A stretch of DNA of 64,000 nucleotides from Mycobacterium bohemicum DSM 44277 (GCF_001053185.1 NZ_CSTD01000002.1:69577-133576), one strand, 5' to 3'; shown: positions 1 to 10,348, numbered from the stretch's first letter. The notes: generated from the sequence alone by a model not told the origin. Translations and numbers: made by a program.

Positions 1-147
1 CACCCGGTGGGCGATCCGGTGAAACCCCGCGGCTCACAGACACCTTAGCTAGGCTACCCGTGACCCGGCCGTTCCCGTGCCGGCGTGGAGGCGTGGCCGC
101 CCCGCGTCCGGCGTCGAACCCCGGGTGTCGTGGCACAGGAGGTAGCG

Positions 148-1587
148 ATGCTGATCGGGCCGTTGGACGTGTCGACGGTCAACGAGTGGGAGCCGGCCGC
201 CGGCACCCTCGTCTCCTGGCGCGCGTCCGCCGCCTCGCTGGCCGCGGCGCGCGAGGCGCCCGCCAGTGCCGTGCCACCGAGTTACGTGCAGGCTCGCCAC
301 CTTCGGAGTTTTCGCGAGCAGGCCGCCCGCGGGCTCGAGCACTCGCGCCTGCTCATCGCGTCCGCCGAGGTGCCCGGCCGCTGCGACCTGCGCGCCATGA
401 CCTACGTGATCAACAAACACCTGCGCCGGCATGACACGTACCGCAGCTGGTTCGAGTTCTCAGACTCCGGCGACATCGTCCGGCACACCATCGCCGAGCC
501 CGACGACATCGAGTTCCTCCCGGTCGAGCAGGGCGAGCTGTCCACCGCGGAACTGCGCGACCAGGTCGTGGCCACCCCGGACTCGCTGCACTGGGACTGC
601 TTCAGTTTCGGGGTAATCCAGCGCCCCGACGGTTTCACGTTCTACGCCAGCCTCGATCATCTGCACGCCGACGGCCAGTTCATCGGGGTGGGGCTGTTGG
701 AATTCCAGACCATGTACGCCGAGGTGGTGACGGGCAAGCCGCCGATCGGGCTACCCGGGGCCGGCAGCTACGAAGCCTTCTGCGTCCGGCAGCACGAACA
801 AGTCCGCGCGTTGACCGCCGATTCGCCGGAGGTGCGTGCCTGGGTCGAGTTCGCCGAGGCCAACGACGGGACGTATCCGAAATTTCCGCTGCCGCTTGGC
901 GATCCGGACATGCGCTGTGGCGGTGACCTGATGACCGCGACGCTGATGGACGAACGGCAAACCGAGCGGTTCGAGGACGCCTGCGTGGCGGCGGGGGCCC
1001 GGTTCATCGGCGGCATGTTCGCGTGCATCGCCCTCGCGCTGCACCAATTGACGGGCAGCGGAACGTATTTCGCGATCACGCCGACGGACACCCGCACGCC
1101 GGACGACCTCATGACCCAGGGCTGGTTCACCGGCCACGTCCCGATAACCGTCCCGGTCGCCGGATCGTGCTTCAACGAGATGGCGAGGGCCGGGCAGTCC
1201 GCGTTCGACTCGGGCGCGGGCCTGGCGAGCGTGCCGTTCGAACGGGTGGTGGAATTGGCGCCGCGGCTGCGCAACCCGCCGCCGCTGTTCGCTCTGGTGA
1301 ATTTCTTCGACGCACAAGTGGGCCCGCTTTCGATGCTGGCCAAGCTGTTCGATGGCCGGACCGTCGGTGGCCACAGCGACGGGCGGCTGACCTATCCGCT
1401 GAGCACGATGGTGGGCCGGTTCCATCAGACCGCCGCCGGGGTGTTGTTTCCCGACAATCCTGTCGCCCGCGACTCCGTCGCGCGCTACCTGGGGGCGCTG
1501 AAATCCGCGTGCGTGCGCGTCGCAGAGGGCGGCGCCGCGGAACGGGACCGCACGGTCGCCCCGTTGCCGAGGCAGGCGGTCTCCTGA
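148..1587 (+). CDS. papA1: PapA1-like polyketide-associated acyltransferase
   Basis: A 479-residue condensation-domain acyltransferase of the Pap family, which transfers long acyl chains onto trehalose or other alcohols on the inner face of the membrane. The catalytic HxxxD motif reads HLHAD (His171, Asp175), and the C-terminal half has the NFFDAQVGP segment where Pap proteins carry their second structural motif. The reading frame is open upstream to position 85, but I chose the ATG at 148 because GGAGGT precedes it closely and the protein then starts MLIGPLDV, like M. tuberculosis PapA1 as I remember it. The mmpL gene follows after 17 bases in the same direction. In M. tuberculosis PapA1 works on sulfolipid-1. 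The product here is unknown, since any partner polyketide synthase lies outside the window. Confidence 0.9.
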   Translation: MLIGPLDVSTVNEWEPAAGTLVSWRASAASLAAAREAPASAVPPSYVQARHLRSFREQAARGLEHSRLLIASAEVPGRCDLRAMTYVINKHLRRHDTYRSWFEFSDSGDIVRHTIAEPDDIEFLPVEQGELSTAELRDQVVATPDSLHWDCFSFGVIQRPDGFTFYASLDHLHADGQFIGVGLLEFQTMYAEVVTGKPPIGLPGAGSYEAFCVRQHEQVRALTADSPEVRAWVEFAEANDGTYPKFPLPLGDPDMRCGGDLMTATLMDERQTERFEDACVAAGARFIGGMFACIALALHQLTGSGTYFAITPTDTRTPDDLMTQGWFTGHVPITVPVAGSCFNEMARAGQSAFDSGAGLASVPFERVVELAPRLRNPPPLFALVNFFDAQVGPLSMLAKLFDGRTVGGHSDGRLTYPLSTMVGRFHQTAAGVLFPDNPVARDSVARYLGALKSACVRVAEGGAAERDRTVAPLPRQAVS

Positions 1588-1604
1588 TTTCCGGGTGGTG
1601 GTGA

Positions 1605-4600
1605 ATGTCGGCGCAGCCGGCCGGCCCGCCGGGCCATGAGAACCCCGTGGGGGTGTTTCCCCGGCTGGGGCGCCTGATCGCGCGCCGGCCATGGCTGGTG
1701 ATCGGCGCCTGGCTGGTGCTCGCGGGAGTGCTGGCGCTCACCATGCCGTCGCTGGAGGAGGTCTCCCAGCGGCACCCGGTCGACCTGCTGCCGCCGGGAG
1801 CCCCGGTGCTGGCGGCAACCGACAAAATGTCGGCGGCCTTCCATGAACCCGACTCGGAGAGCATCGCGGTGGTGGTGCTCACGGACCCCAACGGGCTGAG
1901 CCCGGCCGACGACGCCACCTACCGGAAGCTGGTCGAGACCCTGCGGCGCGACAGCCGGGACGTGGTGTCGCTGCAGGACTTCATCAGCGCCCCGCCATTG
2001 CGGGAGTTGTTGACCAGCAAGGATCATCAGGCCTGGATCCTGCCGCTCGGCCTGCCCGGCGACCTCGGTTCGCCCCAGTCGAAGCAGGCGTTCGAGCGCG
2101 TGTCCGGCCTCGTCAAGGGTGACGTCGCCGGGTCCACGCTGACCGCCAATCTGACCGGGCCCGCCTCCACCGTGGCCGACATGAACCTCACCGGCCAGCG
2201 GGACAGGAGCCGGATCGAACTCGCGATCGTCGTCTTGTTGTTCATCATCTTGCTGGTCGTCTACCGCAACCCGGTCACGATGGCGCTCCCGCTGGTGATG
2301 ATCGGCCTGTCGGTGGTGGTCGCCCAGCGGGTGGTCGCGATCGTGGGGCTGGCCGGCCTCGGCATCGCCAACCAGACCACCATCTTCATGACCGGGATGA
2401 TGGTCGGCGCCGGAACCGATTACGCGGTCTTCCTCATCAGCCGGTATCACGACTACCTGCGCAGGGGAGTGGGCTCCGACGAGGCGGTCGCGCGCGCCCT
2501 GACCTCGATCGGCAAGGTGATCGCCGCCTCGGCGGCCACCGTCGCGGTCACCTTCCTCGGGATGGTCTTCCTCCAGTTGGGCATCCTGCGCAGCGCCGGC
2601 CCGGTGCTGGGCATCTCGGTGGCCGTGGTCTTCTCCGCCGCGGTGACCCTGCTACCGGCCCTGCTGGTGCTGGCCGGACGGCGCGGCTGGATCGCCCCGC
2701 GCCGCGACCTCACCAGGCGGCTGTGGCGGCGCTCGGGCGTCCAGATCGTGCGCAAGCCGAAGGCCCACCTTTTGGCCAGCGCGCTCGTGCTTGTCATCCT
2801 GGCAAGCTGCGCGGGCCTGGCCCACTACAACTACGACGAACGCGGAACGTTGCCGGCCTCGGTCGAAAGTTCGCTGGGATACTCAACTCTGGACAAGCAC
2901 TTCCCGCCCAACCTGATCATCCCGGAGTACCTCTTCGTGCAATCGCCGCACGACCTGCGCACCGCGCGGGCGCTGGGCGACCTGGAGCAGATGGCGCAGC
3001 GGGTGAGCCAAGTGCCGGGCGTCGCCAGCGTCCGGGGCATCACGCGCCCGACCGGGGAGTCGCTGGAACAGGCCAAGATCTCCTGGCAGGCGGGCGAAGT
3101 GGGAGCCAAGCTGGACGAGGGGTCCAAACAGATCAACGGAAGCACCGGCGATCTCGACAGGCTCGCCGGCGGGGCCAACGAGATGGCGGGCAAGCTCGGC
3201 GACGTGCGGACCCAGGTCAACCAGGCCGTGTCGGCGGTCAGCGGACTGGTGGACGCGCTGGGTTATCTGCAGAACGCGTTCGGTGGCAATCGGGCACTCG
3301 GCGAACTCGAGGGCGCCGAGAGGCTGGTCAGCGGGATCCGGGGGCTGGGCGATGCCATCGGCGCGAACGCCGACTTCGTCGCCAACAATTCCGAATGGGC
3401 CAGTCCGGTGCTGGCGGCGCTCGACAACAGCCAGATGTGCAGCGCCGAGCCGGCGTGCGTCAACGCGCGCGGTGAACTGCAGCGACTGGTCACCGCGCGC
3501 GACGACGGAACGCTGGGCAAGATATCCGAGCTGGCACGGCAGCTGCGGGCCACCCAGGCCGTGCAGACCCTGGCGGCAACCGTATCCGGGTTGCGGCGCG
3601 CGCTGACCGCCGTCACCGGCGCCATGGGTTCGCTGGGAATGGGGAGCCCGGGCGGCATGCGAGCGAAGATCAACTTCCTCCAGCAGGGGGCCAACACGCT
3701 GGCCGACGGCAGCCGCCAACTCGCCGACGGCGTCCAGCAATTGGTCGACCAGGTCAAAAAGATGGGATTCGGGCTCGGCGAGGCGTCGGCGATCCTGATG
3801 GCCATGAAGAACGACGCCACGACACCGTCGATGTCCGGCTTCTACATCCCCGCGCAGGCGCTGTCGTATGCCACCGGCAAGGGCGACGATTCGGCGGCTA
3901 TGCCGGGCGCGGTGCGCGACATGTTGGGCGGCCTGGACGCCGAGGAGCTGAAAAAGTTTGCGGCAGCCTTTGTTTCACCCGACGGGCATGCCGTGCGGTA
4001 CCTCATCCAAACCAAGATCAACCCGTTCAGCACCGCCGCCATGGACCAGGTCGACGGCATCACCGCCGCCGCCGCCGGCGCTCAACCGAACACCACCCTC
4101 GCCGACGCCAAGGTGTCGGTCGTGGGGCTACCGGTCTTCGTCAAGGAGACGCGCGACTACTACAGTCACGATCTGCGCCTCATCATCGTGATGACCATCT
4201 GCATCGTGCTGCTGATCCTGATCGCGTTGCTGCGGGCCATCGTCGCCCCGCTCTACCTGATCGGTACGGTGATCATCTCCTACATGTCGGCGCTCGGCAT
4301 CGGCGTCATCGTCTTCCAATTCCTGCTGGGCGGGGAAATGCATTGGAGCGTACCGGGATTGACGTTCGTCATATTGGTGGCGGTGGGCGCCGACTACAAC
4401 ATGCTGCTCATCTCCCGGTTGCGTGACGAATCGAAGGCGGGTGTGCGCACCGGGGTCATCCGGACCGTGGGCTCGACCGGCGGGGTGATCACTGCGGCGG
4501 GCCTGATCATGGCGGCCTCGATGTTCGGCCTGGTGTTCGCCAGCCTCAGCAACGTCGTGCAGAGCGGATTCGTGCTGGGCGCCGGGCTATTGCTGGACAC

Positions 4601-4820
4601 CTTCCTGCTGCGCACCGTCACGGTGCCCGCCATCGCGGTGCTGGTCGGGCGGGCGAACTGGTGGGCGCCGGCGCTGAAGTCGATGACGTGGTGGCCACCA
4701 CGCCGCGGCCAGGCCCGGCCCGCGCAACGCAAGCCCCTGCTGCCCGAATCCGAGAAGTTGCCGGCCTGGGTCGACGACGACGTGATCAGTTATTCACTGC
4801 GCGACGGGCTGCAGCTCTAG
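1605..4820 (+). CDS. MmpL8/MmpL10-type RND lipid transporter
   Basis: A 1071-residue MmpL protein, an inner-membrane RND transporter that exports a complex lipid to the periplasm. It has one membrane segment near residues 26-46, a block of five segments near 205-360, and a second block near 845-1010. Large periplasmic loops lie between them, the second containing a helical, Ala/Gly/Leu-rich stretch (about 500-720) typical of the MmpL8/MmpL10 subgroup. The ATG at 1605 is preceded by GGTGGTG. It forms an operon with papA1 and faces chp1. Place and neighbours match mmpL8 of M. tuberculosis, but non-tuberculous mycobacteria use the related MmpL10 for trehalose polyphleates, so I leave the symbol open. 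Confidence 0.9.
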   Translation: MSAQPAGPPGHENPVGVFPRLGRLIARRPWLVIGAWLVLAGVLALTMPSLEEVSQRHPVDLLPPGAPVLAATDKMSAAFHEPDSESIAVVVLTDPNGLSPADDATYRKLVETLRRDSRDVVSLQDFISAPPLRELLTSKDHQAWILPLGLPGDLGSPQSKQAFERVSGLVKGDVAGSTLTANLTGPASTVADMNLTGQRDRSRIELAIVVLLFIILLVVYRNPVTMALPLVMIGLSVVVAQRVVAIVGLAGLGIANQTTIFMTGMMVGAGTDYAVFLISRYHDYLRRGVGSDEAVARALTSIGKVIAASAATVAVTFLGMVFLQLGILRSAGPVLGISVAVVFSAAVTLLPALLVLAGRRGWIAPRRDLTRRLWRRSGVQIVRKPKAHLLASALVLVILASCAGLAHYNYDERGTLPASVESSLGYSTLDKHFPPNLIIPEYLFVQSPHDLRTARALGDLEQMAQRVSQVPGVASVRGITRPTGESLEQAKISWQAGEVGAKLDEGSKQINGSTGDLDRLAGGANEMAGKLGDVRTQVNQAVSAVSGLVDALGYLQNAFGGNRALGELEGAERLVSGIRGLGDAIGANADFVANNSEWASPVLAALDNSQMCSAEPACVNARGELQRLVTARDDGTLGKISELARQLRATQAVQTLAATVSGLRRALTAVTGAMGSLGMGSPGGMRAKINFLQQGANTLADGSRQLADGVQQLVDQVKKMGFGLGEASAILMAMKNDATTPSMSGFYIPAQALSYATGKGDDSAAMPGAVRDMLGGLDAEELKKFAAAFVSPDGHAVRYLIQTKINPFSTAAMDQVDGITAAAAGAQPNTTLADAKVSVVGLPVFVKETRDYYSHDLRLIIVMTICIVLLILIALLRAIVAPLYLIGTVIISYMSALGIGVIVFQFLLGGEMHWSVPGLTFVILVAVGADYNMLLISRLRDESKAGVRTGVIRTVGSTGGVITAAGLIMAASMFGLVFASLSNVVQSGFVLGAGLLLDTFLLRTVTVPAIAVLVGRANWWAPALKSMTWWPPRRGQARPAQRKPLLPESEKLPAWVDDDVISYSLRDGLQL

Positions 4821-4842
4821 CGTGCCCGCACGGGCGCACGGC

Positions 4843-5952
4843 TCACTTGCCCTTGAGTAGCAGCCGAACGACGGTCGGCAGCAGGCCATGGCCCGGGATA
4901 AGTTTCGGGCCGATCTTAGGGCCGGCCGCGCTGGCGGGCAGCGCATCTCGGGCGACGTTGGCGACGGTGACAGCGCTGGTGGTCGCGTTGACGCCGGCCA
5001 TGGTGGCCTGGATCGGCACGCCGATCGCCGGCGAGATGGACGGGATGTGGGCCACGCCGTTGATGAGCTGAACCGGGTTGTGCGCGGGCCCCGGGTCATA
5101 GGCCCGATCGATCAACGGCCGCAACGTCGCGTCGACGCGCCCGGCCTCCTCGGGCGGCAAGCTCGCCAGGTCCACGAGCGCGCGGGCCAGCGGCAGCTCG
5201 GCGTTGCGGATGAAATATGTCGTCGTGGTGCCGCCCAGGCTGTTGGTGGTCGTCGTGATGTCCCAGGGGGCGACGCGGGCCGGGTCGGAGAACGCGGTGG
5301 CGCTGTGGCCGTAATACCCCGCCGCGAGAATCGCGTTCAGGTCGGCGAGCAGGTTCCCCGGGTGATTGGGCGGGTCGGAGAAGGGGTCGTACTGGCCCAC
5401 GATGTTGATCGTCCGGTATTGGCTCTCGACCGGGGGCGGGACCGTGTAATCGATGATCGGCACGTGGGTGCCCGGCCCGAACGCCTTGGAGAGGAGGTTG
5501 TTGGGGTCACCGGCCTTGATGAACGTCAGCCGGTCCGACGGCGGAGCGCTCGGGTCCATCGCCAGCCGCGCCTGCTCGCGGTCCAGCGCCAACGTCCCTT
5601 GCGACAGTCCGGCCACGGAGATCGGCCCGCTGGTGCTGCGGATCGCCGCGTCGAGGTTGCTGGTCCCGGTGTTCACGGAGCTGTTCACGGTCGGCGAATT
5701 CAGGCCAGTGACCGGCCAGAAGCTCCCCGGATAGGGGACCACCCGCCGGACCGCGTCGGGACTGTAGTAGTTGGCGTCGATTTCGGGCTGCATCGAGGGC
5801 TTGAAGTGATACAGCGACCTCAGCGGCCCGTAGGGCGACGGCGCGGTGCCCGGAACGATCAGCGCGGTGTCGGCCGTCGCGGCGCCGCCACCGAAAACCG
5901 CTGCGCTCGTGAGCATTCCAGCCGCGACCGTGTGGGCAAACCATCTACTCAC
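4843..5952 (-). CDS. chp1: Chp1-like PE-PPE-domain acyltransferase/cutinase-fold protein
   Basis: A 369-residue exported alpha/beta hydrolase of the PE-PPE domain family. The N-terminus is a signal sequence ending near ATA-D (residue 27), and the nucleophile elbow is GLSQG with Ser117. A hydrophobic segment follows near residues 315-335. In M. tuberculosis Chp1 (Rv3822) and Chp2 catalyse the last acyl transfers on sulfolipid-1 and polyacyltrehalose beside their MmpL transporter. The neighbourhood here is the same. The GTG start at 5952 follows a strong GGGGAGGG ribosome site. The gene converges on mmpL with a 22-base gap. Confidence 0.85.
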   Translation of the reverse strand: MSRWFAHTVAAGMLTSAAVFGGGAATADTALIVPGTAPSPYGPLRSLYHFKPSMQPEIDANYYSPDAVRRVVPYPGSFWPVTGLNSPTVNSSVNTGTSNLDAAIRSTSGPISVAGLSQGTLALDREQARLAMDPSAPPSDRLTFIKAGDPNNLLSKAFGPGTHVPIIDYTVPPPVESQYRTINIVGQYDPFSDPPNHPGNLLADLNAILAAGYYGHSATAFSDPARVAPWDITTTTNSLGGTTTTYFIRNAELPLARALVDLASLPPEEAGRVDATLRPLIDRAYDPGPAHNPVQLINGVAHIPSISPAIGVPIQATMAGVNATTSAVTVANVARDALPASAAGPKIGPKLIPGHGLLPTVVRLLLKGK

Positions 5953-6043
5953 AAGCTGCCCTCCCCGGGAAACGACCGGCGTACAGCAAGGATGCTACCG
6001 TCGCCGCGGCCCCGGTTTGCCGACATCGCAAACTTTCGCCGCC

Positions 6044-6748
6044 TCATAGGTGGCTCAGTCCGAGCGCGAGCATGAAGCACCCGCCGGTGGCAACCAGGGC
6101 TGCGGCGTCGCGGCGGGGGGGTGAGCGAAGCCAGGCCTGCAGCGCGGCCGTGAGCGCGCGGGTCCGCTGCGGCGCGGCCAGGTAGCCGACCAGCGGAAGC
6201 TCGGCCACCGTGAACGCCACCAGGTTGAAGGCCAGCAGGGCCTGGACCTGCGTGAGCGGTGCGGCGTGGGATGCCAGGATGGCGGCCATCGAACCCAGGT
6301 AGTTAGCGGATGGCAGGGCCGCCGCCAGCCCGCTGATCGCGGCGACGTGCAGCGCGTCGCCCTGCAAACGGCTCCGCGCGCGTTCGGCGAGCCGCTGCAC
6401 GCCGCCGGAGGGCCGTTCCAGCACGGCAACGGCGCCGGCCCCGGCGGCCGGGACCCCGGGAACGGCCTTGCGCGCCACGATGTTCGCCGGCAACACCACC
6501 GCGATGAGCAAAGCGATCAGCCCACAGCCGACTTGGACCTCCGCGACGGTCAGGTGCCCGATCACGGGCGTGGCCCGGAGCGCGAAAAGCACGACCAGAC
6601 CCACACCCAGACCCATCGTGAGACCGCCGCACAAGAACACAAACAGCTGCAACAGCGGCCGACGCCTGTTCAGCAGCAGAATGACCAATCCCAGCCGGAT
6701 CGGTTCGAAGATCACCGAGCCCGCCAGTATCAGCACGGTGCTCCACAT
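6044..6748 (-). CDS. sap: Sap/GAP-family integral membrane protein
   Basis: A 234-residue, very hydrophobic protein with about six membrane segments and a short polar loop near residues 105-125. Family and position match Sap (Rv3821), a relative of the M. smegmatis GAP protein that is needed to bring glycopeptidolipids to the surface. Sap helps sulfolipid-1 reach the envelope in M. tuberculosis. It lies 91 bases upstream of chp1 in the same direction, so the two may be co-transcribed. The start at 6748 is the first ATG of the open frame. A run of seven G/C pairs lies near 6115-6121. Confidence 0.85.
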   Translation of the reverse strand: MWSTVLILAGSVIFEPIRLGLVILLLNRRRPLLQLFVFLCGGLTMGLGVGLVVLFALRATPVIGHLTVAEVQVGCGLIALLIAVVLPANIVARKAVPGVPAAGAGAVAVLERPSGGVQRLAERARSRLQGDALHVAAISGLAAALPSANYLGSMAAILASHAAPLTQVQALLAFNLVAFTVAELPLVGYLAAPQRTRALTAALQAWLRSPPRRDAAALVATGGCFMLALGLSHL

Positions 6749-7046
6749 GCTGGGTGACCGTACCGGAATGCAGGCCCCTGCGCCCGGGAACTGCCGGGAC
6801 GGGTTCCTGTGTGGAACTTATGAGGGTGCCTCAACACACGGCTGCGTCATGCGGCCGCCAAGGGCACCGGGTAAACTGAGGCATTCGCAGCACCACTTGC
6901 GGCTGCGAAGTCCCCGAAGGCAGCAAGCGTCCGGCTGTAGGTACCGCCATGCTCACCGCTTGGTTCCGGCTCCGCTGCGACAACGCCGACGGTGCCAAAG
7001 ACGGCGAGATGATATCGTCGCCAACCGGCGGGAGGAAGAAGCACCA
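6749..7046. promoter_or_regulatory. Divergent intergenic region sap/papA2 with an inverted repeat
   Basis: This 298-base gap separates divergent sap and papA2 and must hold both promoters. It contains a perfect 8-base inverted repeat, TTCGCAGC at 6884-6891 and GCTGCGAA at 6902-6909, with arm starts 18 bases apart, which is a plausible operator or a small hairpin. I could not assign a convincing -10 element for either gene, and no small gene is evident. Confidence 0.4.
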
Positions 7047-8474
7047 GTGTTTGGCATAAGGACGCTCGAGGACTGGAGGCCGGATCCGGGCCGCGTGATC
7101 TGTTGGCACGCGTCACCCGCTTCGGAGGCAAAAGCGCGGCGGGCGCCCGTCAGCCCGGTGCCCCCCAGCTATCAGCAGGCCCAACACCTTCGGCGCTTCA
7201 GCGACCACGTGGCGCGGGGCCTGGACATGTCGCGGTTGATGATCTTCACCTGGGATCTGCCCGGGCGGTGCGACGTTCGCGCCATGAATTACGCGATCAA
7301 CGCCCACCTTCGCCGGCACGACACCTACCACAGCTGGTTCGAGTGCCCGGACGGCGACAAGATCGTCCGCCACACCATCACCGATCCCGCCGACATCGAG
7401 GTCGTTCCCGTCCAGCACGGGGAGATGACACCGGAGGAGTTGCGGGATCACATCTCGACGCCGCACCCGCTGCAGTGGGATTGCTTCTACTTCGGGGTGG
7501 TGCAGAGCAAGGGCCGGTTCGCCTTCTACGCCAGCATCGCCCATCTGTGTGTCGACCCCATGATCGTCGGCGTGCTGTTCCGGGAGATCCATTTGATGTA
7601 CACCGCCCTGGTGGGCGGCGCCCCGCCGGTCGCGCTGCCGCCGGCGGGCAGCTACGCCGATTACTGCATCCGCCAGCGCGAAGAGTTGGCCGCTTTGACG
7701 GCCGACTCCCCGGCGGTGCGCGGCTGGACCGAGTTCGCCGCCCGCAACGGCGGGACCCTGCCGTACTTCCCGCTGCCGCTCGGTGACCTGTCGGTCCCCT
7801 ACGCCGGCAAACTCGTCATCGCGACGCTGATGGACGAGCGGCAGACCGACCGATTCGAAGTCGCCTGTGTTGCGGCGGGCGCCCGGTTCAGCGGCGGCGT
7901 CTTTGGCTGCGCGGCCCTCATCGAACGCCAATTGACCGGTGAGCCAAGCTTTTCCGTGGTGACCACGACCGACACCCGAAGAACCCCAACCGATCTGGTG
8001 ACGACGGGCTGGTTCACCGGCCTGGTGCCGATCACCGTGGCCGACACCGACGCGTTCGCCGACGCCGCGCGCTGCGCGCAAGACGCCTTCGACTCGGGCA
8101 TCGAGCTGGCGGCCGTGCCGTTCGATCGCGTGCTGGAGTTGGCGCCGCCCGAGGCGGGCCTCGGCAGACCGCGTCCCGGCAACTTCGTGATGTCCTTCCT
8201 GGACGCGAGCATCGCACCGCTGTCCGCGGTGGCCAACTCCGATCTGAACTTCCGGGTCTACGACGAGGGCAGGGTTTCCCATCAGGTGTCGCTGTGGGTG
8301 ACCAGGCTGCAGACCGAAACCACGGTTTCGGTGCTGTTCCCGGACAACCCGGTCGCCGGCGAGTCCGTTGCCCGCTACATCGAGGCGATGAGGTCGGTGT
8401 ACGCCCGCGCCGCCGCCGGCGGGCACAACCACGCCGTCGCGCCGTCGCAGGCGTCGCTAACCGCGCTGACCTAG
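7047..8474 (+). CDS. papA2: PapA2-like polyketide-associated acyltransferase
   Basis: A 475-residue Pap-family acyltransferase. The HxxxD motif reads HLCVD (His166, Asp170). The protein resembles M. tuberculosis PapA2 (Rv3820c) throughout, including the start VFGIRTLEDW and the long stretch around residues 40-100. PapA2 places the first acyl group on trehalose-2-sulfate in sulfolipid-1 synthesis. The frame is open far upstream, but the GTG at 7047 has GGAGGA about ten bases before it and matches the family start. The last 18 bases overlap the end of the convergent gene at 8457. The trehalose lipid made by this organism cannot be told from the window. Confidence 0.88.
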   Translation: MFGIRTLEDWRPDPGRVICWHASPASEAKARRAPVSPVPPSYQQAQHLRRFSDHVARGLDMSRLMIFTWDLPGRCDVRAMNYAINAHLRRHDTYHSWFECPDGDKIVRHTITDPADIEVVPVQHGEMTPEELRDHISTPHPLQWDCFYFGVVQSKGRFAFYASIAHLCVDPMIVGVLFREIHLMYTALVGGAPPVALPPAGSYADYCIRQREELAALTADSPAVRGWTEFAARNGGTLPYFPLPLGDLSVPYAGKLVIATLMDERQTDRFEVACVAAGARFSGGVFGCAALIERQLTGEPSFSVVTTTDTRRTPTDLVTTGWFTGLVPITVADTDAFADAARCAQDAFDSGIELAAVPFDRVLELAPPEAGLGRPRPGNFVMSFLDASIAPLSAVANSDLNFRVYDEGRVSHQVSLWVTRLQTETTVSVLFPDNPVAGESVARYIEAMRSVYARAAAGGHNHAVAPSQASLTALT

Positions 8475-8801
8475 CAGGTCGTCGAGCAGCGCGGTGAACT
8501 CGTCGGGGCGCTCCGGGGTGAGCGCCGGGCTCGGCCAGGTGCCCGGCACGTCCAACGTGATCAGCGTCGACTTCAGGGGGCGCCGCAGGTCCAGCGGAAG
8601 CCACCGGCGCAGGTCCGAGCTGCCCCAGATACGGAAGCGCTGGGTGAACAGGCCGAGCCCCTCGGCCTGGTAGCCCCGGACGCTGTCCAGCGGGATCACC
8701 TTCGACGTGCCCGACGGAAAGTGGTAGCGCCGCAGCGTGATCGCCGCGCGGTCCAGCTGGATCAGGCCGTCATCGTAGGAACGGTGAGAGCGGTCGCTCA
8801 C
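8457..8801 (-). CDS. Conserved hypothetical protein (Rv3819 type)
   Basis: A 114-residue soluble protein beginning VSDRSHRSYDDG, with no signal or membrane segment. Its place matches Rv3819. The pattern of alternating hydrophobic residues (AITLRRYHFP, VIPLDSVRGY, RFRIWG) suggests a small all-beta fold, possibly PH-like. This is inference only. The GTG start at 8801 overlaps the stop of the upstream Rieske/metallo-beta-lactamase gene as GTGA, so the two are translationally coupled and probably act together. Function unknown. Confidence 0.8.
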   Translation of the reverse strand: MSDRSHRSYDDGLIQLDRAAITLRRYHFPSGTSKVIPLDSVRGYQAEGLGLFTQRFRIWGSSDLRRWLPLDLRRPLKSTLITLDVPGTWPSPALTPERPDEFTALLDDLLGQRG

Positions 8802-10348
8802 GGCCGCGAGCTTCGCAGCGGGTGACCCTTCGCGGTCAGGCAGTGCCCGTCGCTCAGGCGCCACTGCCACCCGTGCAGGTTGCAGGTCAACGTGCCGTCT
8901 TCCACCACACCGAATTTCGACAGGTCGGCCTTCAGATGCGGGCAGCGCCGCTGAATGTGCCAGCCGTCCAACGTGATCGAGGTGGAGTCGTCGTGGGTCT
9001 CGGCGAACCAGCCGTCGGCGTAGGCGATGCGTTCGTCGGTCAGGCACTTGAAGAAGGTGTACAGATACTCGTTGTAGCCCCCCCCCCGCCACGCCGTGAA
9101 CCGGGTGGACAGGAAGATGGTATTGACCCAGTCCGGCTCGCGGTCGCGCAGCACGGTGCGGACCAGTTCCGGCGCGATCGCGAAGCCGTAGCGGATCTTC
9201 TCATCGGGAACGCGTTCGCGCACAGCCCTTTTCGGGAAGTCGAGGATCACGGTCTCGGGCCCGATGACCAGTTCGACGGGATAGCCGATACCGTCGCAGA
9301 TCTCGTCGCTTTGCAGCATGATCGGCTCGAACAGCGCCCGCAGCGGTTCCAGCAGCGGTTCGCCGGTGGCCGGCGCCCAGCCGGCGCGCTCCGCGGCGAC
9401 GGCGGGCGCCATCCGTTCGGCGTACTCGGCGATGTAGGCAGACTTGCCGGTGGTGAAGATCGACTCGAGAAGTTCCTCGGGCAGCGGATGGCGGAGCGAG
9501 TTCAGGGTCGCGCCGGAGAAGTCCGCGGTCGATCCGGGCATCATCAGCAGGCCGCCGTCGTGGCCGTGGGACCGCATCTGTTCCAGGAACACCACCTGGT
9601 CGGGGAAGATGTTGGCCGGGTCGCCGTGGTCGTCGTTGAGGTGGCGCAGTTCGGGATCCAGGAAGCACGGCGGCCCCGCGGAGGGGATCACCCACGGCGC
9701 ACCGACCTGAGCGATGTACTGGCGGGCCCGGTCCATCTGCCGCTGCCGCTTTTGCACGCCGAAGGATTCCTTCGCGCGGGCCGGCATGTCGTAGACCATC
9801 GGGTACCAGATGGCCCCGGAGTACTGCAGCATGTGCACGTCGACGCGGCCGAACTCGCTCGCCAGCACGTCGAGGTCGACCGGGCGGGCATCGTTCATGT
9901 TGAAGACGGTCGTCGCGCCGTCGGAAATCGCCAGCGCCGAGTCGCCGATCGGGCCGTCGGCGGGCGCCCGCATGGCGATGATCATGACGTCCAGTTCGCC
10001 CTTCGGGCCGCTGACCCGGTGCTTGACCGAATTGGCCGTCTCGAAGAACCGGTGGAACCCGAGCTTTTCCAGTTCCCCCCGAAGATCGGGCACGGGAAAG
10101 TCCGGCAGCAGGACGACCGCGTCCTTGTTGACGTGCTCGGCCAGGTTCTTGGGGTCGAAATGGTCCTTGTGCAGGTGTGAGACGTACAGGTAGTCGCAGG
10201 CGCCCAGGGCGTCCCAGTCCAGCGTGCTGTTGTCCGGGAACGGGAACCAGGAAGCGAAGTACGCGGGATTGACCCACGGGTCGCAAAGGATGCTGCCCGC
10301 GTGGGTCTCGATCAGAAATCCGGCGTGGCCGACGCTGGTGACCTGCAC
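8798..10348 (-). CDS. Metallo-beta-lactamase fold protein with C-terminal Rieske domain
   Basis: A 516-residue two-domain protein, orthologous by position and content to Rv3818. The N-terminal half is a metallo-beta-lactamase fold with HxHxDH (His58, His60, Asp62, His63). The C-terminus is a Rieske [2Fe-2S] domain with CPH (Cys469, His471) and CNLH (Cys489, His492). The pair of domains recalls CMP-N-acetylneuraminate hydroxylase, but there the Rieske domain comes first. A redox-linked hydrolase or oxygenase is likely; the substrate is unknown. The GTG at 10348 follows GAAAGG. The coding strand carries a run of ten G (9078-9087), prone to slippage. It is coupled to the gene at 8457. Confidence 0.85.
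   Translation of the reverse strand: MQVTSVGHAGFLIETHAGSILCDPWVNPAYFASWFPFPDNSTLDWDALGACDYLYVSHLHKDHFDPKNLAEHVNKDAVVLLPDFPVPDLRGELEKLGFHRFFETANSVKHRVSGPKGELDVMIIAMRAPADGPIGDSALAISDGATTVFNMNDARPVDLDVLASEFGRVDVHMLQYSGAIWYPMVYDMPARAKESFGVQKRQRQMDRARQYIAQVGAPWVIPSAGPPCFLDPELRHLNDDHGDPANIFPDQVVFLEQMRSHGHDGGLLMMPGSTADFSGATLNSLRHPLPEELLESIFTTGKSAYIAEYAERMAPAVAAERAGWAPATGEPLLEPLRALFEPIMLQSDEICDGIGYPVELVIGPETVILDFPKRAVRERVPDEKIRYGFAIAPELVRTVLRDREPDWVNTIFLSTRFTAWRGGGYNEYLYTFFKCLTDERIAYADGWFAETHDDSTSITLDGWHIQRRCPHLKADLSKFGVVEDGTLTCNLHGWQWRLSDGHCLTAKGHPLRSSRP

Noticed and set aside
1..147. A papA1 promoter with TAGGCT at 50-55 as -10
   Set aside because: The hexamer fits loosely, but no supporting -35 or other evidence was found and the window edge cuts the region.
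4888..6075. A 395-residue plus-strand frame opposite chp1
   Set aside because: It is Arg/Gly-rich with no domain, typical of an antisense shadow. chp1 has a signal peptide and active-site motif.
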